Shown here in pieces: positions 41,630-49,793 of a stretch of 52,738 nucleotides of DNA; position 1 is the stretch's first letter, and each line of letters starts with the position of its first letter. Under the pieces are notes generated by a model that saw only the letters and a list, made by a program, of their open reading frames with translations, was not told the DNA's origin and searched no databases. This stretch comes from Akkermansiaceae bacterium (lineage in GTDB: Bacteria > Verrucomicrobiota > Verrucomicrobiia > Verrucomicrobiales > Akkermansiaceae): the NCBI GenBank assembly GCA_903826205.1, contig CAIKDP010000433.1:1-52738 (forward strand). The letters run 5' to 3'. The position numbers and the translations under genes were made by a program.

Positions 41630-44600
41630 TTGGGAGTTTCGGTGTCCATTTCTACTAGGGCTTCACGCCAGTACGTCCACCTCTTCTGGATGGTAGAACG
41701 GAACTGGCCGCTGTGGTGTTTGTGTTTGTCGGCCATTTGGTTGTTTTCACGTTCTTCGGGAGTGAGGAAGTAGTTCGTGAGATCAATGGACTGGGCGCTG
41801 TCAAACTTACCAGATGTGCCCTCCTCCGCCCCTGTGGCGAATGAATAGGATTGCGCGGCGAAGGCGAGGGCGTCGTAGCGCTCGTCGGGAAAGCTCATAT
41901 AGTGACTTTGCGGAAATTCGTCGCTCTTGAGGAAACAGCCGTTCTGCGGGACGTATTCATAGCCCGCACCGGGCTTTAGGCGGGTGTTGATCCGCCAGTT
42001 CGCCAGCGCCCAGTCCAGTCTATTGTAATGGTTGATGAAGATGGTGTTTGTGGGCATCGCGGACGGAGCGAGATAGGATGGATTGCCCCCCCAGCCTGCC
42101 GCGTTGAGATTTGAGGAGCCGGGCTGCCAGAAGTGGCCAAATACGTCCGGCATCACCGGCTCCGGCGCGACAGTTGGCACCAGGGTATCCCACGCCCTGG
42201 CGGAAAGGGCCGCTTGCGCGGAAATGTAGGTATGGACCGGTGCGGCACTGTTTCCGAACTGCCGCAGGCATTCGCTGGCCACAATGTTTCCCATGCTGTG
42301 GGCGTAGAGCCGCACTTTGCTGGCGCCGCTGACATTGAAAACGGCGGCGCGGTTTTCAATGAGTGCCTTAAGCCGTGATGCGGAGTTCCACGCGTGCAGC
42401 TCGCTGGCATTGAAGTTGTCCAGCGCGGGGATGGGGGTGTCGAACCAGAATGTCGGCCATCGGAAGGCACCGAAGCGGCCCTTGTAGCACTGGTGCCAGA
42501 GGCGCTTGAACATGGTGTCTGCATAGGCGGTCTTTTCCCACGGTTCCATGTTCCATCCGTGGACGAAGAGGATGTAGTCCTTTTCCTCGGCGGTTTGCGG
42601 TGCGGGCAGGGCTTGGCCGGTGGTCTGGGTGAAGGTGACTGCCGGCCATGTGGTGTCGGCATAGTCAACGCCGGGCTGGTCAACGTCTCCCACCGTGAAG
42701 GTCTCATACATGTCTTCCACGGCACGAAGGTCCATGTAAACCGGCGGAAGGGTCGCAAGAGTCTTGTCGCCCTGGCGCAGCTCGAAGACCAGCTTGCCCT
42801 TGCCGGCGGCCACGCCCTCGAAGATCAACTGCGAACAGCCCCACGATTGCGGCTGTTTCCACATTTCCGGGAGACACTTGGAACGGGAGGTGCCGGCGGA
42901 GCCACAAAGGATGCCGTATGGGGCGTGGATTTGGTTGTAGGACAGGTCGTTATCGGTGAGATAATTGCGGCCGCCCTCTGGCGGAACCTCCAGATAGAAC
43001 TGCACGGCTGGATGTTGTCCGTTCTCCGCCTCGAAGTGGGCGAATAATTCCACATTCTCCGCCTCGCCCAGATAGGTGTAGAGGGCGCTGAAATCGAATT
43101 GAATGCGGGCGAAGTCCTCCAGATCGCGCCGGCAGGTGATGCCGGTTTCGAATGCGTCGCCGAGGTAGGCGGATTGCGGCATTTCCACGTCGTCTTCCTC
43201 CCAGTCGGTCTCATCCACAGTGCCGGCCTTGTCGTAGTCCACGTTGGTCCAGAAGACGAATGGACGCTCGGGAGTTGTGGTGTCCTCAGGGGAATAAAGG
43301 CTGATGGTACCGTCGCGGTTGAAGTCCACGGCAGCCGAGACGGAGATGATCTTTTCCCTGATGATCATTCCGTCCGTGATCTGCGCCTTGAGTTCCAGCC
43401 AAGCGCTTGCCACGGCGTCGCCGGCCAGGCTAAGGCGGACGGTCTCGGAGGCGATCAACTCCTCGCCGGATTCAGAGTCGAGTGATTCGCGGGTGGTGAT
43501 TTTCACGAAGTCATAGGCGATTGGGGCATGAGGGATCTCCGCAGCCAGCAGGCGCGAGCGGCGTTGGTAGATTTCTCCTCCAGAGATGGTGCCGCCGGAT
43601 CCTTGCTCACTGCTGCCGAACAACGATTCGGCCTCGCCAAGCAGCCACTCGAAACTGTGGTATTGAACCACTGGGGCGTTCGCTCCGAGAACGTTTACCC
43701 AAGGGATATTGTCGATCCGTGCGGACAAATAGCCCGGGACGAAATCACCTGTCGAGGTGAGCACCACGCTGCCGGTTCCGCCACTGGGCAGGCTGTAGTA
43801 GTAGGTTCCACTCACATCCTGCTGCCCCCCTGGCGGTGCCGGTTCCACCAAGCCACTGAGCGAGTTATTGCGGTATTGGGGCTCGATAAATACCAGATCG
43901 TAACCGGGAGGAAAGGCGGCCATCGCCGTGAGAATAGGCACCAAATCCGCGATGGGGGTGTTGTCGGCGGTGTAGGCCTGAGTGGGGTCGAGGTTGCCGA
44001 CAAGGAGATCCTGGTAGCGCGTGCCCCAATATGCTGGATCAGGATGGGCGACCAGGAATTGTTTGGCAAGGTGCTTTTCAAGATCGTCGGCCATGCCATC
44101 GGCATCCAGGTCCAACGCCTGTAGCGGATCAGTGGCGTTTTCCACCAGTTCATCCCAGTCGGATACGCCGTCGTGGTCCGTGTCGCGCGTTGCGGAATCG
44201 GTACCGAGGGCGTATTCCTCGCTATCTGAAAGCCCATCGCCATCGGAATCGACGTCCTCAATCTTGAGGCGCCAGAAGAGTTTGTCGTCGGTGAGTTCGA
44301 TGCCATATCCCCTTATCGAACCGCTGCCGATGAATGTCTCATTCGGGACGGCGAGCCATTCGATGAGATCGGGCGAGTAGAGCAGGGTGTATTGTTTGCC
44401 GGGAATCGTCTGCCATTCCATAAACATGGACGCTGGCGTGACAATAACAGAATCCCCGTTTTCGTCCGGTTCTGACCAAACGGCGGGGATGTTGGTGAGT
44501 TGAGGTCTGACAATTCCCTCGGGCGGGTTCGAATAGAATGGATTGGTGCCTGCGCCGGCTTCCTGCGCGTTGGTCCAGCCGTCGCCGTCCGCATCAGCCT

Positions 44601-44745
44601 GCGGGTCAAATGACGTACCGAAGAGTTGGCCGTTGTTATAGGCTCTTTCCCATAAGTCGCTCAGTCCATTGTTGTTAGCGTCTAAGAATGCGAATGCGGG
44701 CAGTGTTGCGCAAAGCAGGGCACAGAGGGGAAGAAAGCGCTTCAC
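41626..44745 (-). CDS. secreted calcium-repeat protein with alpha/beta-hydrolase domain
   Basis: A 1039-residue exported protein. A signal peptide (MKRFLPLCALLCATLPAFAF) is followed by TSP3-type calcium repeats: ANNNGLSDLWE, ADGDGWTNAQE, SDGDGLSDSEE, TDHDGVSDWDE and DADGMADDLE (residues ~23-220). Beta-rich domains lie at ~220-690. The C-terminal ~330 residues form an alpha/beta hydrolase: ILFVHGWNM (oxyanion strand) and VRLYAHSMGNIVASE (GxSxG-like nucleophile elbow HSMGN, Ser near residue 835). It is probably a secreted or surface esterase/lipase-like enzyme with unknown substrate. It is the middle gene of a three-gene operon with 4-bp overlaps at both ends. Confidence 0.8.
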   Translation of the reverse strand: MKRFLPLCALLCATLPAFAFLDANNNGLSDLWERAYNNGQLFGTSFDPQADADGDGWTNAQEAGAGTNPFYSNPPEGIVRPQLTNIPAVWSEPDENGDSVIVTPASMFMEWQTIPGKQYTLLYSPDLIEWLAVPNETFIGSGSIRGYGIELTDDKLFWRLKIEDVDSDGDGLSDSEEYALGTDSATRDTDHDGVSDWDELVENATDPLQALDLDADGMADDLEKHLAKQFLVAHPDPAYWGTRYQDLLVGNLDPTQAYTADNTPIADLVPILTAMAAFPPGYDLVFIEPQYRNNSLSGLVEPAPPGGQQDVSGTYYYSLPSGGTGSVVLTSTGDFVPGYLSARIDNIPWVNVLGANAPVVQYHSFEWLLGEAESLFGSSEQGSGGTISGGEIYQRRSRLLAAEIPHAPIAYDFVKITTRESLDSESGEELIASETVRLSLAGDAVASAWLELKAQITDGMIIREKIISVSAAVDFNRDGTISLYSPEDTTTPERPFVFWTNVDYDKAGTVDETDWEEDDVEMPQSAYLGDAFETGITCRRDLEDFARIQFDFSALYTYLGEAENVELFAHFEAENGQHPAVQFYLEVPPEGGRNYLTDNDLSYNQIHAPYGILCGSAGTSRSKCLPEMWKQPQSWGCSQLIFEGVAAGKGKLVFELRQGDKTLATLPPVYMDLRAVEDMYETFTVGDVDQPGVDYADTTWPAVTFTQTTGQALPAPQTAEEKDYILFVHGWNMEPWEKTAYADTMFKRLWHQCYKGRFGAFRWPTFWFDTPIPALDNFNASELHAWNSASRLKALIENRAAVFNVSGASKVRLYAHSMGNIVASECLRQFGNSAAPVHTYISAQAALSARAWDTLVPTVAPEPVMPDVFGHFWQPGSSNLNAAGWGGNPSYLAPSAMPTNTIFINHYNRLDWALANWRINTRLKPGAGYEYVPQNGCFLKSDEFPQSHYMSFPDERYDALAFAAQSYSFATGAEEGTSGKFDSAQSIDLTNYFLTPEERENNQMADKHKHHSGQFRSTIQKRWTYWREALVEMDTETPK

Positions 44746-45635
44746 TTGGCTCCTCCCTTCGCTGGTGCTGGTCTTTCAGTGCGCCAATAGTTGAGGGTGA
44801 TGTTCTTGGGGCGCGGCGGGTTGGCCTTGAGTTCCGCCTCGCGTTGAAGTTGGGCACGCTCACGGCCTTCGTAGGCGGCCTTCAGTCGGGCAAACTCATT
44901 GTTGTAGATGTCGTGGAGCGCCTGGATGGGAACAAGGACTTCCGGATCTGCGGCCGCGGCGCCAATGATTGAGAAGGTGGCTTTCCCGTCAGGAAACCGG
45001 GGCATGAGAGGAGCCTCATATGGGCGGTCGTGGGAGGCTTGGAAATCAGCCATGCTGCCGTCGATGTCCTCATAGCCCCACGCCATGAACATACTGAATG
45101 TCTGGCCATTGGCTGCGGCGAAGTCACCCATGCCGGCTAGCAGCCCGAAATCGGCGGATGACCAGAAGCTGACTTCGCCCATCATGGATGGCCAATAAGT
45201 GACCAGTGTGCGCGGCGGCGAATCCTTGGTGCGGAAGACGGTGGCACCCAGAAACAGGAAATCCCATTTGGGCTGTAGCACGCCAGTTTCGGCAAGTTCT
45301 TCTTGCAAGGCGGCTTGCTCGAGGGCGGTTTGGACAGGTGGGGGGGCCGGTGGCGGTGGCAGCGCGATGGGCTTGATCCTGCGAATGGTGATGGTGCGTC
45401 CGCCCTGCTGTTGGGTGGCGGTGGTGAGAACGTCCTTGGCGGCAACGACGAAAGGGGGTTTGGGCGGCTGCGGCGGCGGTGGGGTGCCGTCCGGCAAATC
45501 GCCCAGAATGCATGCAGTGGTGGGTGAGGCGACCGGCGCAACGGGCTCACGAAGAGTGGCGGCATCCATGACCTGACCGCGGGCGGATGCGGTACAGGCC
45601 ATGATGGCAACTAACACGAATGGGACTGCTTTCAT
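44742..45635 (-). CDS. exported proline-rich protein, first gene of the hydrolase operon
   Basis: A 297-residue protein from ATG 45635, chosen because a signal peptide follows (MKAVPFVLVAIMACTASARGQ). Two Pro-rich stretches (PPPPQPPKPP and LPPPPAPPP) flank a short segment. The C-terminal domain (residues ~110-290) is unrecognised. It is translationally coupled to the hydrolase (4-bp overlap), which suggests partnership in secretion, anchoring or activity. Confidence 0.6.
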   Translation of the reverse strand: MKAVPFVLVAIMACTASARGQVMDAATLREPVAPVASPTTACILGDLPDGTPPPPQPPKPPFVVAAKDVLTTATQQQGGRTITIRRIKPIALPPPPAPPPVQTALEQAALQEELAETGVLQPKWDFLFLGATVFRTKDSPPRTLVTYWPSMMGEVSFWSSADFGLLAGMGDFAAANGQTFSMFMAWGYEDIDGSMADFQASHDRPYEAPLMPRFPDGKATFSIIGAAAADPEVLVPIQALHDIYNNEFARLKAAYEGRERAQLQREAELKANPPRPKNITLNYWRTERPAPAKGGAK

Positions 45636-45712
45636 TGAGGTTGTACCCTGATACACGAAGTCTCAACTAGCGAGCAACTCAATAATCGCAATTTTTGCGA
45701 CAGGGGACAGAA

Positions 45713-45795
45713 GAACCTGCCGCAGGATGCGACAGGGAAGGGGAAGACATCCCGCAGGATGCGGGATGATGCACCCTGGCAGTGTGCCCCCCCCG
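45713..45795. repeat. dispersed hairpin repeat bounding array B+ (left copy)
   Basis: Carries CTGCCGCAGGATG and CATCCCGCAGGATGCGGGATG words, then CCCTGGCAGTGTGCC. Same family as at 12763, 18257, 39943 and 47485. It is contiguous with the shared leader. Confidence 0.65.
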
Positions 45796-45880
45796 ATATT
45801 TCTTTTTGCTATTCCCTCGCCAGCCAGCATCTTGGGTGATAGACCATGGGCCGTGAAATGACACTCCGGCGTCGGTGGAC
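45775..45880. repeat. inverted repeat copy 2 (shared array leader)
   Basis: Reverse-complement partner of 18150-18256. It is followed on the plus strand by a perfect integron-type core GTTAGGC at 45889-45895 and then the first plus-strand cassette gene. Confidence 0.75.
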
Positions 45881-45888
45881 ACATCACT

Positions 45889-45895
45889 GTTAGGC
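45889..45895 (+). other. recombination core GTTAGGC preceding array B+
   Basis: The heptamer matches the GTTRRRY consensus exactly and lies 18 bp before the start of the first cassette gene, just after the leader. It may be the last attI/attC half-site of the array. Confidence 0.5.
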
Positions 45896-45912
45896 AATTA
45901 TAGCAATCCCAG

Positions 45913-46332
45913 ATGAAGCGAATCCTAATCATTATCGTCGTGCTCATCGCCGGATTTTCCGGTGGTTGGTACGCACACGCTCGCTTCGGCAATTGGCCGT
46001 ATTCCGATCTTCAATGGAAGTTCGTGGAGGCAGTCCGGTCGGGAGATATCGCCGAGATGGAGCGTCTTTACCAGAAAGGCGCAAGACTTGGCATCGGTGT
46101 TTACTATCCAGGAGGGGGAGAGGGCGGTTCTCCACCAATCCTTGCGGCTGCCGAGGCAGCCCAACCTGCGGCAGTCAAATGGCTATTAGATCACGGTGAG
46201 ATCCCCAATTCAGAGTATCAGATACCTGCCCGTTATACGAAGCCAAGGCCCGTGCCAAGGATGCCGATAAAACGATTGAAATCCTCAAAGCATATGGCGC
46301 AACCTTTCCTCACAAATGAACAAGACGCCTAG
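45913..46332 (+). CDS. membrane-anchored ankyrin-like protein, frameshifted 3' end (array B+ cassette)
   Basis: A 139-residue frame with an N-terminal anchor (ILIIIVVLIAGFSGGWYAHA) and an ankyrin-like region (KFVEAVRSGDIAEMERLYQKGARL ... PPILAAAEAAQPAAVKWLLDHG). After residue ~95 the reading becomes unnatural (IPARYTKPRPVPRMPIK). The shifted frame instead gives EAKARAKDADKTIEILKAYGATFPHK and stops at 46319, a good ankyrin ending. A one- or two-base indel around 46195-46230 is the likely cause, either mutation or sequencing error. Confidence 0.6.
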   Translation: MKRILIIIVVLIAGFSGGWYAHARFGNWPYSDLQWKFVEAVRSGDIAEMERLYQKGARLGIGVYYPGGGEGGSPPILAAAEAAQPAAVKWLLDHGEIPNSEYQIPARYTKPRPVPRMPIKRLKSSKHMAQPFLTNEQDA

Positions 46333-46419
46333 CAATTCATGGACAACCGGCGTTTAGCCCAATATTCTTCATGACAAATTCCCTTCAATATCCGCCGGTG
46401 CCAGCATATTTGGTCTAGG
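46327..46419 (+). repeat. attC-like site B+2
   Basis: A 93-bp interval between two cassette genes, from GCCTAGC (holding the upstream stop) to GTCTAGG just before the next start. The inner stem ACCGGCG/CGCCGGT with flanks GGACA/GCC resembles site A2, and ~35 bp (CCCTTCAATATCCGCCGGTG region) are shared with that site. Confidence 0.65.
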
Positions 46420-46426
46420 AGACAAT

Positions 46427-46954
46427 ATGAAGACACCCATCTGGTTTTTCCTATCCATCGCTGTTTGCCAGGCGGAACCAAGCATCAAGAATATGGAATG
46501 GCCCGAGCGGCTTCGTGAGTTTCCTGCAGGTGACGATTTCACCTTCGTCTCGGGAGATTATGACGTGAGCCACAGCATTCCAAAGGATACTAAGATTCAG
46601 GCTGCCGGGGGATCTGGAGGACCAATCGTCAAGATCACTATAAAGGATCGTAATGGTTCGTGGCATGCGAGCCTCACCACGCAAAGTGTTGGTGAGCGAC
46701 TCTTGGCTCCATATCTCGGCAGGCCTCAAATTGAGGTTTGGGGGCGTGGCGGCGGCGGGAGTTGGACACGCGAGCTTTATCGCTATGTGAATGGGGAATA
46801 TCGTAGCGTGAGAATTGACCAGTTCGAGCAGCATCCCCCGCATGAGAACCAAAAGGCATCCACTGCGACTCTGCCAGACGAGTTCCATGGCAAGGCACCT
46901 CCAGAGGGCAATCCCACCCTTTACTTTGTCGAGACCCGGATACCCTCTGAATGA
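46427..46954 (+). CDS. secreted protein of unknown function (array B+ cassette)
   Basis: A 175-residue protein with a signal peptide (MKTPIWFFLSIAVCQAEP) and a soluble beta-rich body ending with NPTLYFVETRIPSE. No family is recognised. Its start is 8 bp after an attC-like core. Confidence 0.55.
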   Translation: MKTPIWFFLSIAVCQAEPSIKNMEWPERLREFPAGDDFTFVSGDYDVSHSIPKDTKIQAAGGSGGPIVKITIKDRNGSWHASLTTQSVGERLLAPYLGRPQIEVWGRGGGGSWTRELYRYVNGEYRSVRIDQFEQHPPHENQKASTATLPDEFHGKAPPEGNPTLYFVETRIPSE

Positions 46955-46959
46955 AGAAC

Positions 46960-46993
46960 CCTAACAACATTGCTGGACAATCAGCGTTAGCCA
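46960..46993 (+). repeat. minimal attC-like hairpin B+3
   Basis: A 34-nt element: CTAAC (46962-46966) pairs with GTTAG (46987-46991), and GCTG pairs with CAGC inside. The right end reads GTTAGCC. It fills the whole gap between two cassette genes. Confidence 0.55.
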
Positions 46994-47001
46994 GATAAAT
47001 T

Positions 47002-47463
47002 ATGTCCGTTGAGAAGTGTCCACACTGTTACCGCAATGTGCTTCCTGCAAAGGATCGCGGGTGCCCGTCATGCGGACAGTCGATCGACGAGCCCCCGATG
47101 GACTTCAGAGCCGGGAAAGATCTTCTGTGGCTGGGTGCCACCACAAAATTGCCACCGATCTGCGTTCAATGTGGATGCCCAACCGACGAGACGATCAAGT
47201 TGCAGGAGTTTTCGACGACCCGCGCCAAGGCGTTCCTTAGTTGCCTATTCCCTTTTCCTCCGCGGCCGCTAAGGGCTGTGATTGCGCTATTCCGGCCCGA
47301 GTTGGCGGTCGATGAAGGATACAGAATGTTGAGGGTGATTCCGTGTTGTGGAAGATGCCACAGAACGAATCCTGTGAAGATTCATTCCACGGACCACCAC
47401 ACCTTTCGAATTGGAATTCTTGTGCGGGAAGACCTTATAGGCCACATGAAGAAAGATGGCTAG
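47002..47463 (+). CDS. double zinc-ribbon protein (array B+ cassette)
   Basis: A 153-residue protein. CPHCYRNVLPAKDRGCPSCGQSI at the N-terminus is a four-Cys zinc ribbon. A second set appears as ICVQCGCPTDE and later VIPCCGRCHRTNP. No membrane segment is clear apart from a hydrophobic stretch near residue 75 (FLSCLFPFPPRPL). The function is unknown. The stop is followed by GGCTAGCCCC, a lone attC-type arm, and then dispersed hairpins. Confidence 0.6.
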   Translation: MSVEKCPHCYRNVLPAKDRGCPSCGQSIDEPPMDFRAGKDLLWLGATTKLPPICVQCGCPTDETIKLQEFSTTRAKAFLSCLFPFPPRPLRAVIALFRPELAVDEGYRMLRVIPCCGRCHRTNPVKIHSTDHHTFRIGILVREDLIGHMKKDG

Positions 47464-47607
47464 CCCCGACCCTGGGGTGGCGCATACATCCTGGGGTGGC
47501 ACCCCATCCAGTTGCGCGGCGCGCCCTTACAGTTGGGTGGCGCACCCTTCCAGGGTGCCCCCTCCCGCATCCTGCGGGAGGTTCTTCCATCCGGTGGGAT
47601 ATTTCGG
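47464..47607. repeat. dispersed hairpin repeats at the end of array B+
   Basis: Several GGGTGGCGCACCC / GGGTGGCACCCC words are followed by CTTCCAGGGTGC and CTCCCGCATCCTGCGGGAG. Same family as the copies bounding array A, in the opposite orientation to the copy at 45713. Confidence 0.65.
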
Positions 47608-48726
47608 TTATCGGACGAGCGGGCTCGTATCGAACAACCCGATCTTATCGGCTAGCAGGGAACCTTCCACCCAGTTTCCATAGATGCCGATAAGGATGCC
47701 GCCGTCCGGGGTGATCGTGAATGCGCTGAAACCGCCATTCTCTGGACCTGCCACCGCCACCGGTTTGCCGCGTGAAATATCCCATACGACCGCTTGTTGC
47801 ATCATGTATTGGTGGAGGAATAGATAACGCCCGTCCCGGGTCAGGGTCAACGCGATGGAGGACATCGGCGGCTTGAGGTCGATGGTCCGCGTGATTTTCG
47901 CGGTATCTACATCCCACAATTCGTTACGGGTCCAAACAACCTTGTCGGGATTTCCCTGGCGAAACACATAGAGTGTTTTGCCGGCCTCATCAAAGCAGAT
48001 ATTGAAGTTCTCCGCAATTTCCGTTACCGGCCTGGTCCCGCCGGTGTCCGGCTCCACTAGAACGAGCTTGGTCGGATCTCCCTTTTTCGCGGGTAACGCG
48101 ATAACCAGGAGGGTTTTGCGGGCGCTGAGCGGATAGACAAGAAACCCTGCCTTGTTAGACACAAAATCAAGAGCTGCATGGTGGACCTCGCCGCGCTCCA
48201 AATCCCAATACACCGCCCCGAAATCGCGGGATCCTCCGGCCATCTGCTTGCCGTCGGGTGAGACATGGAGCGACCCCACGGGCTTGTCCTTCGGTGAGCC
48301 ATAGCGCTGGACCCTTTTGCCTGTTTCCAAATCGTAACGACCGGCCGAGCCATCCTTGAGTTCTTCCAGCACGACGCTCTTGCCATCCGGGGCGATGGCC
48401 AACATGCGCTGCATCGCCATTTGTGGCCACTCCTGCAAGCGGGTCACCTTTCCGGTGGCCAGTTCCATGACGGAAACCCTTGACACACCGGTCCCGTCCT
48501 CTTTGTTGGCCAGTTCGTGGAACACGAGACGCTTCGCGTCAGGTGTAACGCTTATGTTACGGATATCTCCCTTGACGGGAAGAGCGAATTCCTTGAGAGG
48601 CTTGCGGACAGCGGCATATCCTTCTGAGTTCGGTGTCCCAACCGTTGGCTCTGAGCGCTTCTGCTCGTCAGCATGAGAAACACCGGTGGCAAGGAGGATA
48701 GCGGCGAATATAGGTCGAAGGGACAT
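47608..48726 (-). CDS. exported WD40-like beta-propeller protein
   Basis: A 372-residue protein from ATG 48726 with a signal peptide (SLRPIFAAILLATGVSHA). The body repeats blocks of the TolB/WD40 kind about every 40-50 residues: ISVTPDAKRLVFHE, AIAPDGKSVVLEEL, HVSPDGKQMAGGS, TLTRDGRYLFLH and TITPDGGILIGIYG. It is likely a periplasmic propeller with a binding or scaffold role. It follows the signal peptidase homologue by 40 bp on the same strand, with no attC-like site between, so the two form one unit. Confidence 0.7.
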   Translation of the reverse strand: MSLRPIFAAILLATGVSHADEQKRSEPTVGTPNSEGYAAVRKPLKEFALPVKGDIRNISVTPDAKRLVFHELANKEDGTGVSRVSVMELATGKVTRLQEWPQMAMQRMLAIAPDGKSVVLEELKDGSAGRYDLETGKRVQRYGSPKDKPVGSLHVSPDGKQMAGGSRDFGAVYWDLERGEVHHAALDFVSNKAGFLVYPLSARKTLLVIALPAKKGDPTKLVLVEPDTGGTRPVTEIAENFNICFDEAGKTLYVFRQGNPDKVVWTRNELWDVDTAKITRTIDLKPPMSSIALTLTRDGRYLFLHQYMMQQAVVWDISRGKPVAVAGPENGGFSAFTITPDGGILIGIYGNWVEGSLLADKIGLFDTSPLVR

Positions 48727-48766
48727 GGTCTTTGGTTCTTGGGCAATACGAGAGCCCTGTTGGGGG

Positions 48767-49672
48767 CTATTCAATTTTTCGTTTCCTGTCTGCCGGCGCG
48801 AAGATGTAAAACGCTTTTCCGACAATTGAAGTCCGCTTGATCGGTCCGAAATAGCGACCGTCCAGACTGTTTCGGGTGTTGTCGCCGATGACTAGGTATT
48901 CGTCGGGGCCGAGTGTCAGTCGGGCGGAGGGTGAGGTAAGCGGCGTCGAAAATGCAGGGGTTGGCGTCGCCAGACAGAATCCAAAATACCCGTCCTTTCC
49001 CTCCGCAATCGTGCTGAAGATTCCCGGTTCTGTGACTCGTTTGTCATTGACCAGTAGGTATGGCGGTTCAATGCCGATTGTTTCCCCTGGCAGCCCCGTC
49101 AAACGTTTGACATAACATGAGTCCTGTTTGATGGACTTGATTCCCTCTGTTCTAAACACGATCACGTCGCCTCGCCTTGGTTCCGAGAACCGGTAGATGA
49201 GTTTGTTGACCAAGATTTGATCGCCCAGGAGTTGTTTTCCGTCCGAGTCCTTCCTGTTGCCCATGATCGTCGGCTGCATCGCTCCTGTCGGAACCTTGAA
49301 GGGCTGCACAAAAAAGGCGCGAACGGTGAGCGCCAACATGATCGGAATGCCAAAGCAAACGGCGATGAAGACGCCCCAGCCTCGGAACCCTAGGCGAGGA
49401 ATCGGCCGACGGAGACTGTCTGCGGCGATGAGAAGCCAAAATGGGAAGAGGAACCAGTTCAATCGTCCCATGTCCACAACCGAGTGCGCGGTCCTCGGAT
49501 GAATGAGGAAGGTGATAAGCCCGATAACGAGCAGAAGGTACAGCACGAACAAAGCGATCCCTCTCGGCCTTCGACCCGACAAGAATTGTGCCGAACCGGG
49601 GATGAAAAACGCCGGGATGAGGTTCACCCACCGTCGGTAATGTGTCCCTTCCTCTGTGGTGATCAGTTTCAT
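48767..49672 (-). CDS. signal peptidase I homologue lacking the catalytic serine
   Basis: A 301-residue protein from ATG 49672. The N-terminal ~130 residues hold about four membrane segments (ALFVLYLLLVIGLITFLI, LNWFLFPFWLLIAAD, FIAVCFGIPIMLALTV and a shorter one). The peptidase domain has VPTGAMQPTI where functional enzymes have P-S/T-G-S-M-x-P-T: the nucleophile Ser is Ala (GCG). The catalytic-Lys box (CYVKRLTGLPGE) and the VIGDNTRNSLDGRYFGPI box are intact. It may be inactive, re-tasked, or use another residue. The preceding N-terminus up to 49873 is not convincing. Confidence 0.8.
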   Translation of the reverse strand: MKLITTEEGTHYRRWVNLIPAFFIPGSAQFLSGRRPRGIALFVLYLLLVIGLITFLIHPRTAHSVVDMGRLNWFLFPFWLLIAADSLRRPIPRLGFRGWGVFIAVCFGIPIMLALTVRAFFVQPFKVPTGAMQPTIMGNRKDSDGKQLLGDQILVNKLIYRFSEPRRGDVIVFRTEGIKSIKQDSCYVKRLTGLPGETIGIEPPYLLVNDKRVTEPGIFSTIAEGKDGYFGFCLATPTPAFSTPLTSPSARLTLGPDEYLVIGDNTRNSLDGRYFGPIKRTSIVGKAFYIFAPADRKRKIE

Positions 49673-49793
49673 ATTGTTCGGGAACTCGGTGGAAAGTCTT
49701 GTTCGCTGGTGTCTTAGGTAAAGAGCATGTAGGCTGCATAAGCAATACTTCCCAGAAAGGTAAGTAAGGACCGATTTGGATTCCCCATCCAGT
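49673..49793. other. spacer before the signal peptidase unit
   Basis: About 120 bp with no gene. It would carry the promoter of the peptidase-propeller unit on the minus strand. I see no attC-like palindrome here. Confidence 0.3.
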
